A stretch of DNA of 64,000 nt from Deltaproteobacteria bacterium (GTDB lineage: Bacteria > Myxococcota_A > UBA796 > GCA-2862545). The translations under genes and the position numbers were made by a program. Where the stretch lies: NCBI GenBank assembly GCA_007693595.1, contig REDI01000002.1, forward strand, positions 1-64,000, in the 5' to 3' direction. The notes beneath the pieces were generated by a model, which made no database searches, was not told the origin of the DNA, and saw nothing but the letters and a program-made list of their open reading frames with translations. Shown piece after piece: positions 36,561 through 44,797 of the stretch (positions within the stretch are counted from its first letter, which is position 1; the number at the start of each line of letters is the position of its first letter).

Positions 36561-37403
36561 CTACTCCGCCAGGACCTTGTCGATGTCCTTGGGGAAGGCG
36601 CGCTTCAGCGTTCGCTCCACCGCTCCCTTAAGCGTGAGCACACTCGCCGGGCACGACGCGCAGGCCCCGCGCAGACTGACGTAGGCCACGCCATCGTGCA
36701 CCCGGAGCAGCACGATGTCCCCGCCGTCCCGGTGCACCCCTGGAAGGACCTCTTCCTCGAGGACGCGTGCCACCTCAGCCTCGAGGGGATCCTCGCGCTG
36801 CGCCGCCCGATCGCCGTCGAGGACGGGCGCACCACGCAAGATATGCGCGCGGAGCGCCGCATCGACATGCCGATCGATCGCGGACCAAGGGTGGGAAGGT
36901 TCCCGCTCGATGGTCAGCGTGTGCTCTCGCACAAGAACGCTTCGTACCGCCTCAGAAGCAAACAGGTCGCGCACGAGCTTGGGGGGCGCCCCGTCGGACC
37001 GCTGAAAGAAAGCCGGGCGTCCCTGGTGCAGCACCCGATCCACCTCGTAGAGGCGACCGTCGGGGTTCGGAGTTTCGCGGGCGCCGACCTGAAGCTCCAG
37101 CCGAACGACCCAGCCGCCTCGTTGGTAGTCCAGGATCAGGCCTACCAGGCGCTCCGCATGGGAAGGCTCTGCCCACAGGCCCTCTTGAAGCTCCACCATC
37201 GTCGTTCGATCGGGCGGCTCTTCGTCGACGGCCGCCAAGTAGCCGCCATCGACCGGCACCGCCCGCACCACCAGCTCATGACCGGGAGCGAGACGCTCCA
37301 GCCGGGCGCGGCCCATGCGGCTGAGCGAGAGCGGGGCGGGCTCCCTGGGACGGATCGGGCGAGAGAGCCCCAACGCCCCCATCACGGTGTCGAGCAGTCC
37401 CAC
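36561..37403 (-). CDS. NfuA-like Fe-S carrier with three domains
   Basis: A 280-residue protein. Residues about 30-125 resemble a degenerate A-type carrier. Residues about 135-200 look like an Nfu N-terminal domain (VLHQGRPAFFQRSDG, LFASEAVRSVLVREHTLTIER). Residues about 215-280 are a NifU-like C-terminal domain with the cluster-binding pair CASC in GACASCPASVLTLKG. NfuA-type proteins deliver [4Fe-4S] clusters. The GTG start at 37403 has GGAGG five bases upstream. The three-domain arrangement differs from E. coli NfuA (two domains). It converges with the barrel gene and is divergent from the desaturase. Confidence 0.78.
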   Translation of the reverse strand: MGLLDTVMGALGLSRPIRPREPAPLSLSRMGRARLERLAPGHELVVRAVPVDGGYLAAVDEEPPDRTTMVELQEGLWAEPSHAERLVGLILDYQRGGWVVRLELQVGARETPNPDGRLYEVDRVLHQGRPAFFQRSDGAPPKLVRDLFASEAVRSVLVREHTLTIEREPSHPWSAIDRHVDAALRAHILRGAPVLDGDRAAQREDPLEAEVARVLEEEVLPGVHRDGGDIVLLRVHDGVAYVSLRGACASCPASVLTLKGAVERTLKRAFPKDIDKVLAE

Positions 37404-37467
37404 GCGCGCCTCCACGGATGCGGTCCTGGTATCACGCCACCTCGTCACGCGAAGCCCACAGTTTTCG

Positions 37468-37481
37468 ACCGACCAGTCGGT
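37468..37481 (+). promoter_or_regulatory. TetR-type palindromic operator ACCGACCAGTCGGT
   Basis: A perfect 6-2-6 palindrome lies in the 242-base region between the Nfu and desaturase genes, about 165 bases before the desaturase start. The core resembles sites of TetR-family regulators (ACCGAC ... GTCGGT). It may control either divergent gene. No TetR gene is nearby. Confidence 0.45.
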
Positions 37482-37536
37482 ATTTGATGGGCCTCGTGGA
37501 AGCTTCGATGGACGGGTGGGCGAGATGTTCGTTTTA

Positions 37537-37557
37537 TAGGGGTAATACCTCTATATT
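37537..37557 (+). promoter_or_regulatory. AT-rich promoter region with second palindrome before the desaturase
   Basis: A 17-base inverted repeat with one mismatch (TAGGGGTA-A-TACCTCTA, 37537-37553) overlaps a TATATT box (37552-37557, five of six matches to -10). The surroundings (37530-37600) are the most AT-rich stretch seen here. No clear -35 is visible. The arrangement suggests a repressible promoter for the desaturase. Confidence 0.4.
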
Positions 37558-37645
37558 TTGGATAGTTCTGAAGAAGTTTCGAAGCGACCGTTGGTTCTGG
37601 AACGCTCGTTCTGCTACCTGCGCAGCGTGTTTCCGGAGGTCTTTC

Positions 37646-38656
37646 GTGCGGACTGGTAACGAGCTGATGCGGGCAACCAAGCCCTATTCCAAAGAGCTTC
37701 CCTGGCGATCCTGGTATGGACTGATCTCGTCCATCGTGGTCTGGGGTGCCCTGATGGCCGCGGTGGTGCTGCTACCCTGGTGGTGGGCCAAGCTGCTCGC
37801 CGGGCTCATCCTGGGCCTGACCATCGTTCGATTGTTCGTGATCTATCACGACTACTGCCACGGCGCGGTCTTCCGCGGCTCCAAGATCGCCAAGCCCATC
37901 ATGGCGGCGATCGGCTGGTACACCATGGCCGTCCCGAGCGTCTGGCGCGAGTCCCACAACTACCACCACCGCAACAACAGCAAGCTCACCGGCTCCTCGA
38001 TCGGCAGCTACCCCATCGTCTCCCTCGGGGTCTACAAGGTGCTCAAGCCCGAGAAGCGCCGGCAGCTCAAGATCGTCCGCCACCCCCTGTTCATGCTCGG
38101 CGGTCTCTTCACCACCTTTTTGGTCGGCATGTGCATCTCGCCCTTCCTGCGCGACAAGAAGAGCCACTGGACGGCCCCCCTCTCGGCCGTGGTGTGGTGG
38201 GGCATCTTCGCGGCGCTCTTCGCCCTGGCGGGCTGGCAGATCGCGGTCTTCGGCTGGCTACTCCCCGGCGCGATCAGCTGTACCGCTGGCTCCTACCTCT
38301 TCTATGCTCAACACAACTTCCCCGACGCCAAGTTCCAGGGCCGCCGTGAGTGGGAGTTCACCCGCGCGGCGCTCGAGAGCAGCTCGATGTTCGACATGAA
38401 CCCGGTCATGCACTGGTTCACCGGCAACATCGGCTACCACCACATCCACCACCTCAACCATCAGATCCCCTGGTATCGCCTGCCCGAGGCCTACGCTGAG
38501 GTCCCCGAGCTGCAACAGCCTGGTCGCACCTCCTGGGCTCTCCGCGACATCCTCGCTTGCTTTCAGTGCCACGTCTGGGATCCAGAGCGGCAACGCATGG
38601 TCAGCTTCACCGAGGCGGATCAGGCCATGATGGCGGAGCCACTGGCGGCGAAGTGA
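37646..38656 (+). CDS. membrane fatty acid desaturase
   Basis: A 336-residue protein with about four transmembrane helices and the three His boxes of integral-membrane desaturases: HDYCHG, ESHNYHHRNN and YHHIHHLNH. These bind a di-iron centre. It introduces a double bond or hydroxyl into lipid or acyl chains; the region of the chain is not predictable. The GTG start at 37646 has GGAGG six bases upstream. Its stop overlaps the pdxH start (GTGA). Coupling to pdxH has no obvious metabolic reason. Regulated presumably through the palindromes upstream. Confidence 0.82.
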   Translation: MRTGNELMRATKPYSKELPWRSWYGLISSIVVWGALMAAVVLLPWWWAKLLAGLILGLTIVRLFVIYHDYCHGAVFRGSKIAKPIMAAIGWYTMAVPSVWRESHNYHHRNNSKLTGSSIGSYPIVSLGVYKVLKPEKRRQLKIVRHPLFMLGGLFTTFLVGMCISPFLRDKKSHWTAPLSAVVWWGIFAALFALAGWQIAVFGWLLPGAISCTAGSYLFYAQHNFPDAKFQGRREWEFTRAALESSSMFDMNPVMHWFTGNIGYHHIHHLNHQIPWYRLPEAYAEVPELQQPGRTSWALRDILACFQCHVWDPERQRMVSFTEADQAMMAEPLAAK

Positions 38657-39237
38657 TCGAGGCTCAGGACCCCCTGGGTCTGTGGAAGGCCTGGTACACC
38701 GAGGCCATGGCCTCCGAGCGCGACGTTCCCGACGCGATGCAGGTGGCGACCCTCGGTCAGGACGGGCGACCTCATCTGCGCACGGTGCTAGCCAAGCAGG
38801 TCGACGAGGCGGGGGTGGTCTTCTACACCAACCTCAACAGCCGCAAGGGGCAGGACCTCAAGGGTGACGCCCGCATCGCCGCGACCTTCCACTGGAAGTC
38901 GCTGGAACGGCAGGTCCACGTTGAGGGCCGTGTGCGCCCGGTGAGATCCTCGGAGGCCGACGCCTACTTCGCCAGCCGCCCTCGAGGCAGCCAGATCGGC
39001 GCCTGGGCCAGCGCTCAGAGCCAGCCGGTGACGAGCCGCGAGCTCTTGGAGCGCCAGGTCGCCGAGGTGTCGAGCCGCTTCGAGGGGCGCGAGGTTCCTC
39101 GGCCGCCCCACTGGAGCGGGTTTCGTATCGTGCCGGAGCGCTGGGAGTTTTGGCAGGGTCGCCACGACCGGCTGCACGATCGCTTCGAGTTCCTGCCCGA
39201 GGGGCCTGGCTGGACGATGCGTCGCCTCCAGCCCTGA
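38653..39237 (+). CDS. pdxH: pyridoxamine 5'-phosphate oxidase
   Basis: A 194-residue FMN enzyme. MQVATLGQDGRPHLRTVLAK, VVFYTNLNSRKGQDL, AATFHWKSLERQVHVEGRV, SRPRGSQIGAWAS and the C-terminal WSGFRIVPERWEFWQGRHDRLHDR form the complete PdxH pattern. It oxidises pyridoxamine or pyridoxine phosphate to PLP. The GTG start at 38653 overlaps the desaturase stop. It is convergent with purB, six bases away. Confidence 0.93.
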   Translation: MIEAQDPLGLWKAWYTEAMASERDVPDAMQVATLGQDGRPHLRTVLAKQVDEAGVVFYTNLNSRKGQDLKGDARIAATFHWKSLERQVHVEGRVRPVRSSEADAYFASRPRGSQIGAWASAQSQPVTSRELLERQVAEVSSRFEGREVPRPPHWSGFRIVPERWEFWQGRHDRLHDRFEFLPEGPGWTMRRLQP

Positions 39238-39243
39238 GGGAGC

Positions 39244-40677
39244 TCAGACCCTCAGCCCGCGCGGCGCGACCGGCTCGATCCCTTCGAGGGCGGGCTCCAC
39301 GTCGGCGCGCAGGAAGGCGAGGACCTGCTCGGGGGCCCGGCCGATGAAGGTGCGGGGATCCAGGAGGGTGTCGAGGCGATCGTGGATCGGAGCGAAGGCA
39401 GGATCCGCGCGGACGCGATCGACCAGGTCGTTGTCGAGGCCACGCTGCTTGACCTGGGCGGCCGCCGCGAGGCTGTGGACCCGGATCGCCTCGTGCACCT
39501 CTTGTCGGTCGGCCCCGGCCTTGACCATGGCCATGATGAGGTTCTCGGTCGCCATGAAGGGGAGCTCCGAGGCGACCCTGCGGGCGATGACCTTGTCGTA
39601 GACCACCAGCCCGGCCGTCACGTCAAGCAGGGCTTCGAGCACGGCATCGGCGGTGAGGAAGGCCTCGCTCAGGGTCAGGCGGCGGTTCGCCGAGTCATCG
39701 AGGGTGCGCTCGAACCACTGGACGGCGGCCGTGTGTGCCGTGTTGGCCGGAAGGGTCATGAGGTGGCGTGAGAGGGCGCAGATGCGCTCCGATCGCATGG
39801 GGTTGCGCTTGTAAGCCATCGCGGAGGAGCCGATCTGCTTCGCGCCGAAGGGCTCCTCGAGCTCCTTGAGGTTGGCGAGCAGGCGCAGATCCGTGGCGAT
39901 CTTGTGGGCCGAGGCGCCGAAGCTACCGAGCACCATGACGTGCTCGTGATCGACCTTGCGCGGATAGGTCTGGCCGGTGACGGCGTAGGTCTGTTCAAAG
40001 CCAAAGGCCGCGGCGACCTCGCGGTCGAGGGCCTCGACCTTATCGTGATCGCCGTCGAACAAGGTCAGGAAGCTGGCCTGCGTGCCGGTGGTGCCCTTGA
40101 CCCCCCGGAAGCGGATCTGGGCGCGCAGCCGACGCAGGCTCGCCAGATCGATCAAGAGTTCCTGGATCCACAAGCAGGCTCGCTTTCCGACGGTGGTGAG
40201 CTGTGCGGGCTGGTAGTGGGTGAAGCCCAAGGTCGGCAGCTCGCGGTAGGTCGAGGCAAAGTCGGCGAGCTGCCGAATGACTCCGGCAAGCTTGGGCACC
40301 AGCAGATCGACCGCGTCGCGCAGGATGAGCAGATCGGTGTTGTCACCCACAAAGCACGAGGTGGCGCCGAGGTGCACGATGGGGCGGGCCTTGGGCGCCA
40401 CGTCCCCCAGGGCGTGCACGTGGGCCATGACGTCGTGGCGCAGCTCGCGCTCGTAGCGGGCGACCGCGGGGTAGTCGATGTCGTCGAGGTGGGCGCGTAG
40501 GTCGGCGAGCTGGTCCTCGGTGATGGGCAGGCCCAAGGCGGCCTCGGCCTCGGCGAGGGCTAGCCAGAGGCGGCGCCAAGTTCGGAACTTGTGATCGTCC
40601 GAGAACAAGGCCCCCATCTCAGGGCTGGCGTACCGGCCGGTCAAGGGGCTGCGCCACCGCGCGTGTTCGCTCGACAT
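39244..40677 (-). CDS. purB: adenylosuccinate lyase
   Basis: A 477-residue fumarase/aspartase-superfamily enzyme. The signature [14 protein letters not shown] contains the catalytic Ser. [15 protein letters not shown] and [16 protein letters not shown] are family motifs. It splits SAICAR and adenylosuccinate in purine synthesis. Length matches the roughly 475-residue vertebrate-like form, longer than the 456-residue E. coli enzyme. A strong GGAGGAGAG precedes the ATG at 40677. It stands alone, divergent from the Pro-rich outer-membrane protein across about 206 bases. Confidence 0.92.
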   Translation of the reverse strand: MSSEHARWRSPLTGRYASPEMGALFSDDHKFRTWRRLWLALAEAEAALGLPITEDQLADLRAHLDDIDYPAVARYERELRHDVMAHVHALGDVAPKARPIVHLGATSCFVGDNTDLLILRDAVDLLVPKLAGVIRQLADFASTYRELPTLGFTHYQPAQLTTVGKRACLWIQELLIDLASLRRLRAQIRFRGVKGTTGTQASFLTLFDGDHDKVEALDREVAAAFGFEQTYAVTGQTYPRKVDHEHVMVLGSFGASAHKIATDLRLLANLKELEEPFGAKQIGSSAMAYKRNPMRSERICALSRHLMTLPANTAHTAAVQWFERTLDDSANRRLTLSEAFLTADAVLEALLDVTAGLVVYDKVIARRVASELPFMATENLIMAMVKAGADRQEVHEAIRVHSLAAAAQVKQRGLDNDLVDRVRADPAFAPIHDRLDTLLDPRTFIGRAPEQVLAFLRADVEPALEGIEPVAPRGLRV

Positions 40678-40883
40678 CTCTCCTCCAAGGCGGGACGAGT
40701 CGTAACCGGGCGCGAGCTCCGCCTTGACATCCTTTCACACGGCCCGTTGAAGAAGAGGTCCAACGCCTGAGAACACTCCCGCGAACCACAGCCTCCGGTC
40801 AACCTTGGTCACGCCTACGCCGCCGCTCGATGCTCACGGTCCCCGGCGCCGTCCCACGTTCCACTGTTCCGCTTGGAGTTCCG

Positions 40884-42632
40884 ATGCCTACCACCCGCCT
40901 CGCGCTGCTGGCGCTCCTCGCGCCCCTACCCGCCCTCGCGCTCGAGGACGACCCGGACCACTTCCCCGTCGAAGCGCCGGTCGAAGTACGCGAGCTCCCC
41001 GCGCGGGCGCCCCCCTCCGAGGAGCCTGTCCGCACCCGCGAGGAGCTCCGCGGCGTGTCCACCGAGGAGGAGGTCATCGTCGACACCTCCGATCCCAGGC
41101 CACTTCCGCTGGCGCTCCCAATCGACGAAGCGCCCACGCGCGCCGCGCCCGCGCCGCTCCCGCTCGCGACCCAAGCCCACGAAGAGCCGCCTGCGCCGAG
41201 CGAGCCGAGCGAAGCGGTGCGCGCCGAGATCGCAGAGGCCCTCGCCTCGACCCCTGGGTCGAAGGCGGACGATCCCGATCCCCTTCCCCTTCGGGCCCCA
41301 GCGCCAGAGACGACGCCGGACGATCCTGATCCCCTGCCCCTTCGGGCCCAAGCGCCGGAGACGACGTCGGACGATCCTGATCCCCTGCCCCTTCGGGCCC
41401 AGGGACCCGAGCAGGCGGAGGCGCCCCCCTCCCCCCTCGTGCTGGCGGAGTCAGAGGTCGCGCCGCCGCTCCCGGTCACCACCCACAGCCCGGCCCCTCC
41501 CGCGCCCCCTCCTGTCGCCGCGTCGAGCGTCGGGACCGGCGCCGACCCTTCCGCACCCGATCGGGTATCGCCAGATCCATTCGGAATCTTCGACGAGGCG
41601 TCTCCCGCCGCTGCGCCCCAGAGCGCCTCGCGCGCCGAGGCACCGGCGCGCCCCTCACCCACCGCCTCCAGCCGAAGCGAGAGCAGCTTGGCCTACCTCT
41701 TTGAGCGCACGGAGGCGGCCCCAGAGCGCACGGAGACGCCCCCAGAGCGCACGTCGACGGGATCTACGTCCCGAACCACGCCTACAACACCCTCTCCCCA
41801 GGCGCGCACCCGCGCCCCCGTGCTCTCCCAGGGGCGCTCGCCAGCGCACGCGATCGCCTCGGCCCGCGCCTCCATAGCCGACGCGCGGGCGGCGATGGAG
41901 GACCTTCAGGGGAGTATCCGAAGCGAGATGGAGACCCTGCGGCGAGAGATGAACGGGAGCTTGGCGCTCGCGGGCGGGGCGCCTCCTCCCCCCCAGGTCA
42001 TGCCCCAGGAGCGTCGCACAGCCCCCATCCAGCCCTCCAGGGTCGGGCCTCCACCGCCCCGGAGCGCCCCTCCGCCGCCGCGGGCCGCTCCGCGCGCCGC
42101 GCCTCCCCCGGGCCTGGGCGCCCCCCCCCGCTCGCTGCCACCCTACGACCCATGCCTCGACGAGGGCCAGTGCGAAGAGGAGCTTCGCCGCGCCGGCCTC
42201 TTCGTCGGAGGACAGGCAGACTTCACGACCCTCGGCAGCGGGGCGGCGCGAACCTACGCCGGCGAGGTCGGCGGACACCTCGGTCGGGCCTTCACCCTGA
42301 GCCTCGTCGCCGGCCACACCCAGAGCCTCGAGACCTCTTCGGACCTGGGCTTCATCGGCCTGCGTCCCGGCGTGAGTCTCACCCCGGATCAGACCTTCAG
42401 CGTCAGCGGAGACCTCCTGCTCGGGATCGGCGCGCCGACCCACCAGCTCGGCACCGACGCCCTTCAGCCGATCAACCTCTACGAGCCGCGGCTCGGGCTG
42501 GGCGTTCGCCTCGGCTCTTGGGGGCGCCTGCAAGGACACGCCGGCTTCCGCCACATCCCCGCAACCCACCCCGGCGCGGCGGAGCTCACCGGCCCGACCG
42601 TCGGGGTGGGGCTGCGGATCGGCGCCTTCTGA
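40884..42632 (+). CDS. secreted Pro-rich protein with C-terminal outer-membrane barrel
   Basis: A 582-residue protein. A signal peptide (MPTTRLALLALLAPLPALA) is followed by about 400 residues of acidic and Pro/Ala/Ser/Thr-rich low-complexity sequence. This stretch contains 17-residue tandem repeats (DDPDPLPLRAxAPETT) and a proline-rich PPPP segment near 395-415. The last 155 residues are beta-strand-rich (TYAGEVGGHLGRAFTLSLVAGH, LYEPRLGLGVRLGSWGRLQGHAGF) and end in Phe, typical of an outer-membrane barrel. The long disordered part probably spans the periplasm or peptidoglycan. No function known. Confidence 0.6.
   Translation: MPTTRLALLALLAPLPALALEDDPDHFPVEAPVEVRELPARAPPSEEPVRTREELRGVSTEEEVIVDTSDPRPLPLALPIDEAPTRAAPAPLPLATQAHEEPPAPSEPSEAVRAEIAEALASTPGSKADDPDPLPLRAPAPETTPDDPDPLPLRAQAPETTSDDPDPLPLRAQGPEQAEAPPSPLVLAESEVAPPLPVTTHSPAPPAPPPVAASSVGTGADPSAPDRVSPDPFGIFDEASPAAAPQSASRAEAPARPSPTASSRSESSLAYLFERTEAAPERTETPPERTSTGSTSRTTPTTPSPQARTRAPVLSQGRSPAHAIASARASIADARAAMEDLQGSIRSEMETLRREMNGSLALAGGAPPPPQVMPQERRTAPIQPSRVGPPPPRSAPPPPRAAPRAAPPPGLGAPPRSLPPYDPCLDEGQCEEELRRAGLFVGGQADFTTLGSGAARTYAGEVGGHLGRAFTLSLVAGHTQSLETSSDLGFIGLRPGVSLTPDQTFSVSGDLLLGIGAPTHQLGTDALQPINLYEPRLGLGVRLGSWGRLQGHAGFRHIPATHPGAAELTGPTVGVGLRIGAF
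41268..41402 (+). repeat. 51-base tandem repeats in the Pro-rich gene
   Basis: Copies start at 41268, 41319 and 41370, each 51 bases or 17 codons (third copy partial), with only a few base differences. They encode the DDPDPLPLRA unit. The low divergence suggests recent slippage expansion. Confidence 0.75.
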
Positions 42633-42639
42633 TCGGGGG

Positions 42640-42669
42640 TTGACAATCGCCCGTAAATGAGGCTAGTCC
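42640..42669 (+). promoter_or_regulatory. candidate promoter of the dCMP deaminase gene
   Basis: A perfect TTGACA (42640-42645) begins eight bases after the preceding stop codon. An 18-base spacer leads to TAGTCC, a weak -10. The start codon at 42693 would be about 20 bases from transcription start. The -35 is strong but the -10 poor. Confidence 0.35.
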
Positions 42670-42692
42670 GACCTTCTAGCCCAGGGACCCCC

Positions 42693-43169
42693 ATGAAGCC
42701 CAAGCACGTCAAGATCCGCATCGAACAGTGCCTCGCCCTGGCCCGCGCCTCGAACTGCCCGCGGCGCAAGTTCGGCGCGCTCCTAGTCGATCCCGAGCGC
42801 AACGTGATCTTGATGGATGGCTACAACGGCGGCCCCCGCGGAGGCGGATCGCTGTGCGGCGGCGAGGTCTGCCTTCGCGACACGATGGGGGTCCAGTCCG
42901 GCACCCGGATGGAGATCGGCTGCCACCACGCCGAGATGAACGTGATCTGCAACGCGGCGGCCAACGGAGTGCCCACGCGGGGCGCCTGGCTCATCGTCAC
43001 GGGCGAGCCTTGCCTGATGTGCGCCAAGCTCATCCACCACGCGGGCATCGTGCGGGTGCTCGTGGTCGATGGCGGCTACGCCGGCGCGAACGGGGTCGAC
43101 TACCTGCTGCAGCACGGGGTGCTGGTGGTGCGCAACGAGGGCCCTAAGGATCCCCGCGCTCAGACCTGA
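42693..43169 (+). CDS. deoxycytidylate/cytidine deaminase-family protein
   Basis: A 158-residue zinc deaminase of the dCMP-deaminase (ComEB-like) family. CHHAEMN supplies the catalytic Glu and a zinc His, GEPCLMCAK gives the two zinc Cys. RKFGALLVDPERNVILMDGYNGGPRG is the N-terminal strand pair typical of dCMP deaminases. It converts dCMP to dUMP in thymidylate supply, or a related nucleotide. It converges on the Rossmann-like gene after 10 bases. Confidence 0.82.
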   Translation: MKPKHVKIRIEQCLALARASNCPRRKFGALLVDPERNVILMDGYNGGPRGGGSLCGGEVCLRDTMGVQSGTRMEIGCHHAEMNVICNAAANGVPTRGAWLIVTGEPCLMCAKLIHHAGIVRVLVVDGGYAGANGVDYLLQHGVLVVRNEGPKDPRAQT

Positions 43170-43179
43170 GCCCGCCCGC

Positions 43180-44667
43180 CTACTTGCCCCGCAGCAGCGC
43201 CGCGAGGAGCGAGGGGCGCCGCAGGAGCCCCTGGACCGCCGCGAGTTGGATCTCGCCGTACATGGCCCAGGGTTGGGCGAAGACCCCGCCGTGGACCTGT
43301 TCGCAGAAGAGCAGCGCGGCCCGCTCCGCGCCCCGCTCGGGTCGCGCGGCGGAGCCCGGTGCGTCGGGATCGATCAGATCGCCGATCATCAGCAAGCCGT
43401 TCAGCGAGCGGGTGGTGTCGGGCTCGCTGATCATGACCTGCCACGTCGGAGCCCCGATGAAGCCCGCCTGGAAGAGCGGGTGAGAGAGCGAGCGGGTGTT
43501 GGTGATGGGGGCGGTGTTCGCGCTGACGGTGAGTGGCGCGTCGGGATCATCCGTCAAACCGAAGACCGCGAAGGATTCGGCCGCCAGGACCTTACCGACG
43601 TACTGCGCCGCCTGGTAGCTCACCCCTTGAATGGGTACGATGGCATCGCCTACGCGACTCTCGCCGGCCTCGACCCCCGCTGGGCGAAGGACTCCAACCT
43701 TGCCCATCAGCTTCTTCCAGGCGGCCGCCTTCGCGCGACGCTCGCGGGCGACGGCGAGATCTTCGGGGGTGGCCATCGCGACGGTGGTCGGCGAGATCAG
43801 CAGCGAGATCGAGGCGACGACCTGAGGCCCCAGGTGCGCGGCGATGGCGTTCATCGAGGCGGTGAGCCGCCACTCCTGCCCCTCCCCGCCAGCGTAGGCA
43901 TACATCCCAAGGTGTACCGGGTCAGCCCCGGCAAAGGCGCGCACCGCCGCCGCCACCGAGGCGGGATCGGCGAGCAGGTCGCCTGGACCCTCGGGCACGA
44001 AGAGGCGACCCCCCAGATCGTCGGCCTGGAGCAGCTCGGCGGGAGGCTCGCGCAAGTCGATCCAGAGCACGTCCGCCCCCGCTGCCAGGAGCAGCCGAGT
44101 CGGCGCCAGCTCCGCGCCCGCGCCGAGCAGGGCAAAGCGCTGACCCTTCAAGGAGAAGCGACCATCTTCAGCTTCGGCACGGTCGATCAAGTCACCGACC
44201 CGATCCCGCGCGGCGTCGGTGAGGTGGCGGATCTCGTTCTCGCGACGGAGCCAGTCCTTGAGGGCCGCGCCGCCGATCTCGGAGCCGTGGATCGCGACCG
44301 CAGGCAGAAGCCGCCCAGGCCCATGGGTCTGGTGGAGGGTGAGGGCGGGCTCCGGCCGCGCTTGGGCCACCGCGTCGGCGAGAGGGCGAACCCCGTCGGC
44401 GTCGATGAAGCGCATGGCCCCGTCGGCCGAGGCGCGGATCTGCCGCGCGATCGAGGCCCGCTGTTCCGAGGCGACCCTCGCGGCCTCGAAGCGGGTCAGA
44501 CAGCGCCCGAAGCTCTTCTTGAAGGCGCGGGCGTCGTGGGGCAGCCGCGCGGTGGCGAGGGCTTCGGGGAAGGCCTTGGCCGCCTCGGTGAGGAGCTCAT
44601 GGAGGAAAGACGAGCCCGTATGACCCTCAGGGAGGGCCACACCGGAGACTTGCGGACGACTGGACAT
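43180..44667 (-). CDS. unassigned 495-residue protein with Rossmann-like segment
   Basis: The sequence FALLGAGAELAPTRLLLAAGADVLWIDLREP (about residues 180-210) is a Rossmann-type nucleotide-binding fingerprint (Gly-x-Gly-x(2-3), acidic end). The rest is alpha-helical at the N-terminus (about 1-100) with a further conserved-looking C-terminal half (YQAAQYVGKVLAAESFAVFGL, GAPTWQVMISEPDTTRSLNG). No family is recognised and no signal peptide is present. A cytosolic NAD(P)-linked or related role is possible. The ATG at 44667 with GGAG six bases upstream is preferred over a GTG six bases upstream at 44673. Divergent from a sterol-desaturase-family gene. Confidence 0.65.
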   Translation of the reverse strand: MSSRPQVSGVALPEGHTGSSFLHELLTEAAKAFPEALATARLPHDARAFKKSFGRCLTRFEAARVASEQRASIARQIRASADGAMRFIDADGVRPLADAVAQARPEPALTLHQTHGPGRLLPAVAIHGSEIGGAALKDWLRRENEIRHLTDAARDRVGDLIDRAEAEDGRFSLKGQRFALLGAGAELAPTRLLLAAGADVLWIDLREPPAELLQADDLGGRLFVPEGPGDLLADPASVAAAVRAFAGADPVHLGMYAYAGGEGQEWRLTASMNAIAAHLGPQVVASISLLISPTTVAMATPEDLAVARERRAKAAAWKKLMGKVGVLRPAGVEAGESRVGDAIVPIQGVSYQAAQYVGKVLAAESFAVFGLTDDPDAPLTVSANTAPITNTRSLSHPLFQAGFIGAPTWQVMISEPDTTRSLNGLLMIGDLIDPDAPGSAARPERGAERAALLFCEQVHGGVFAQPWAMYGEIQLAAVQGLLRRPSLLAALLRGK

Positions 44668-44797
44668 AGGCACTCCACAGAGGAGGGGCCGGGTAACCCA
44701 AGCTACACGGCGTGGCAGCGGGGATCACGCAGGTCCCCGACGCCACCTCGACCCTCCGTGTGATCCAGATGGCGCCTCCATCGGCTACACTACCGAC

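Noticed and set aside
40724-40752. TTGACA plus 17-base spacer upstream of the Pro-rich outer-membrane gene
   Set aside because: The matching -10 position reads TTGAAG, too weak to call, and the distance to the start is large.
43069-44763. 564-codon plus-strand frame over the Rossmann-like gene
   Set aside because: The minus-strand frame has a good ribosome site, a Rossmann fingerprint and normal residue composition; the plus-strand translation is Arg/Gly/Ala-rich with no motif.
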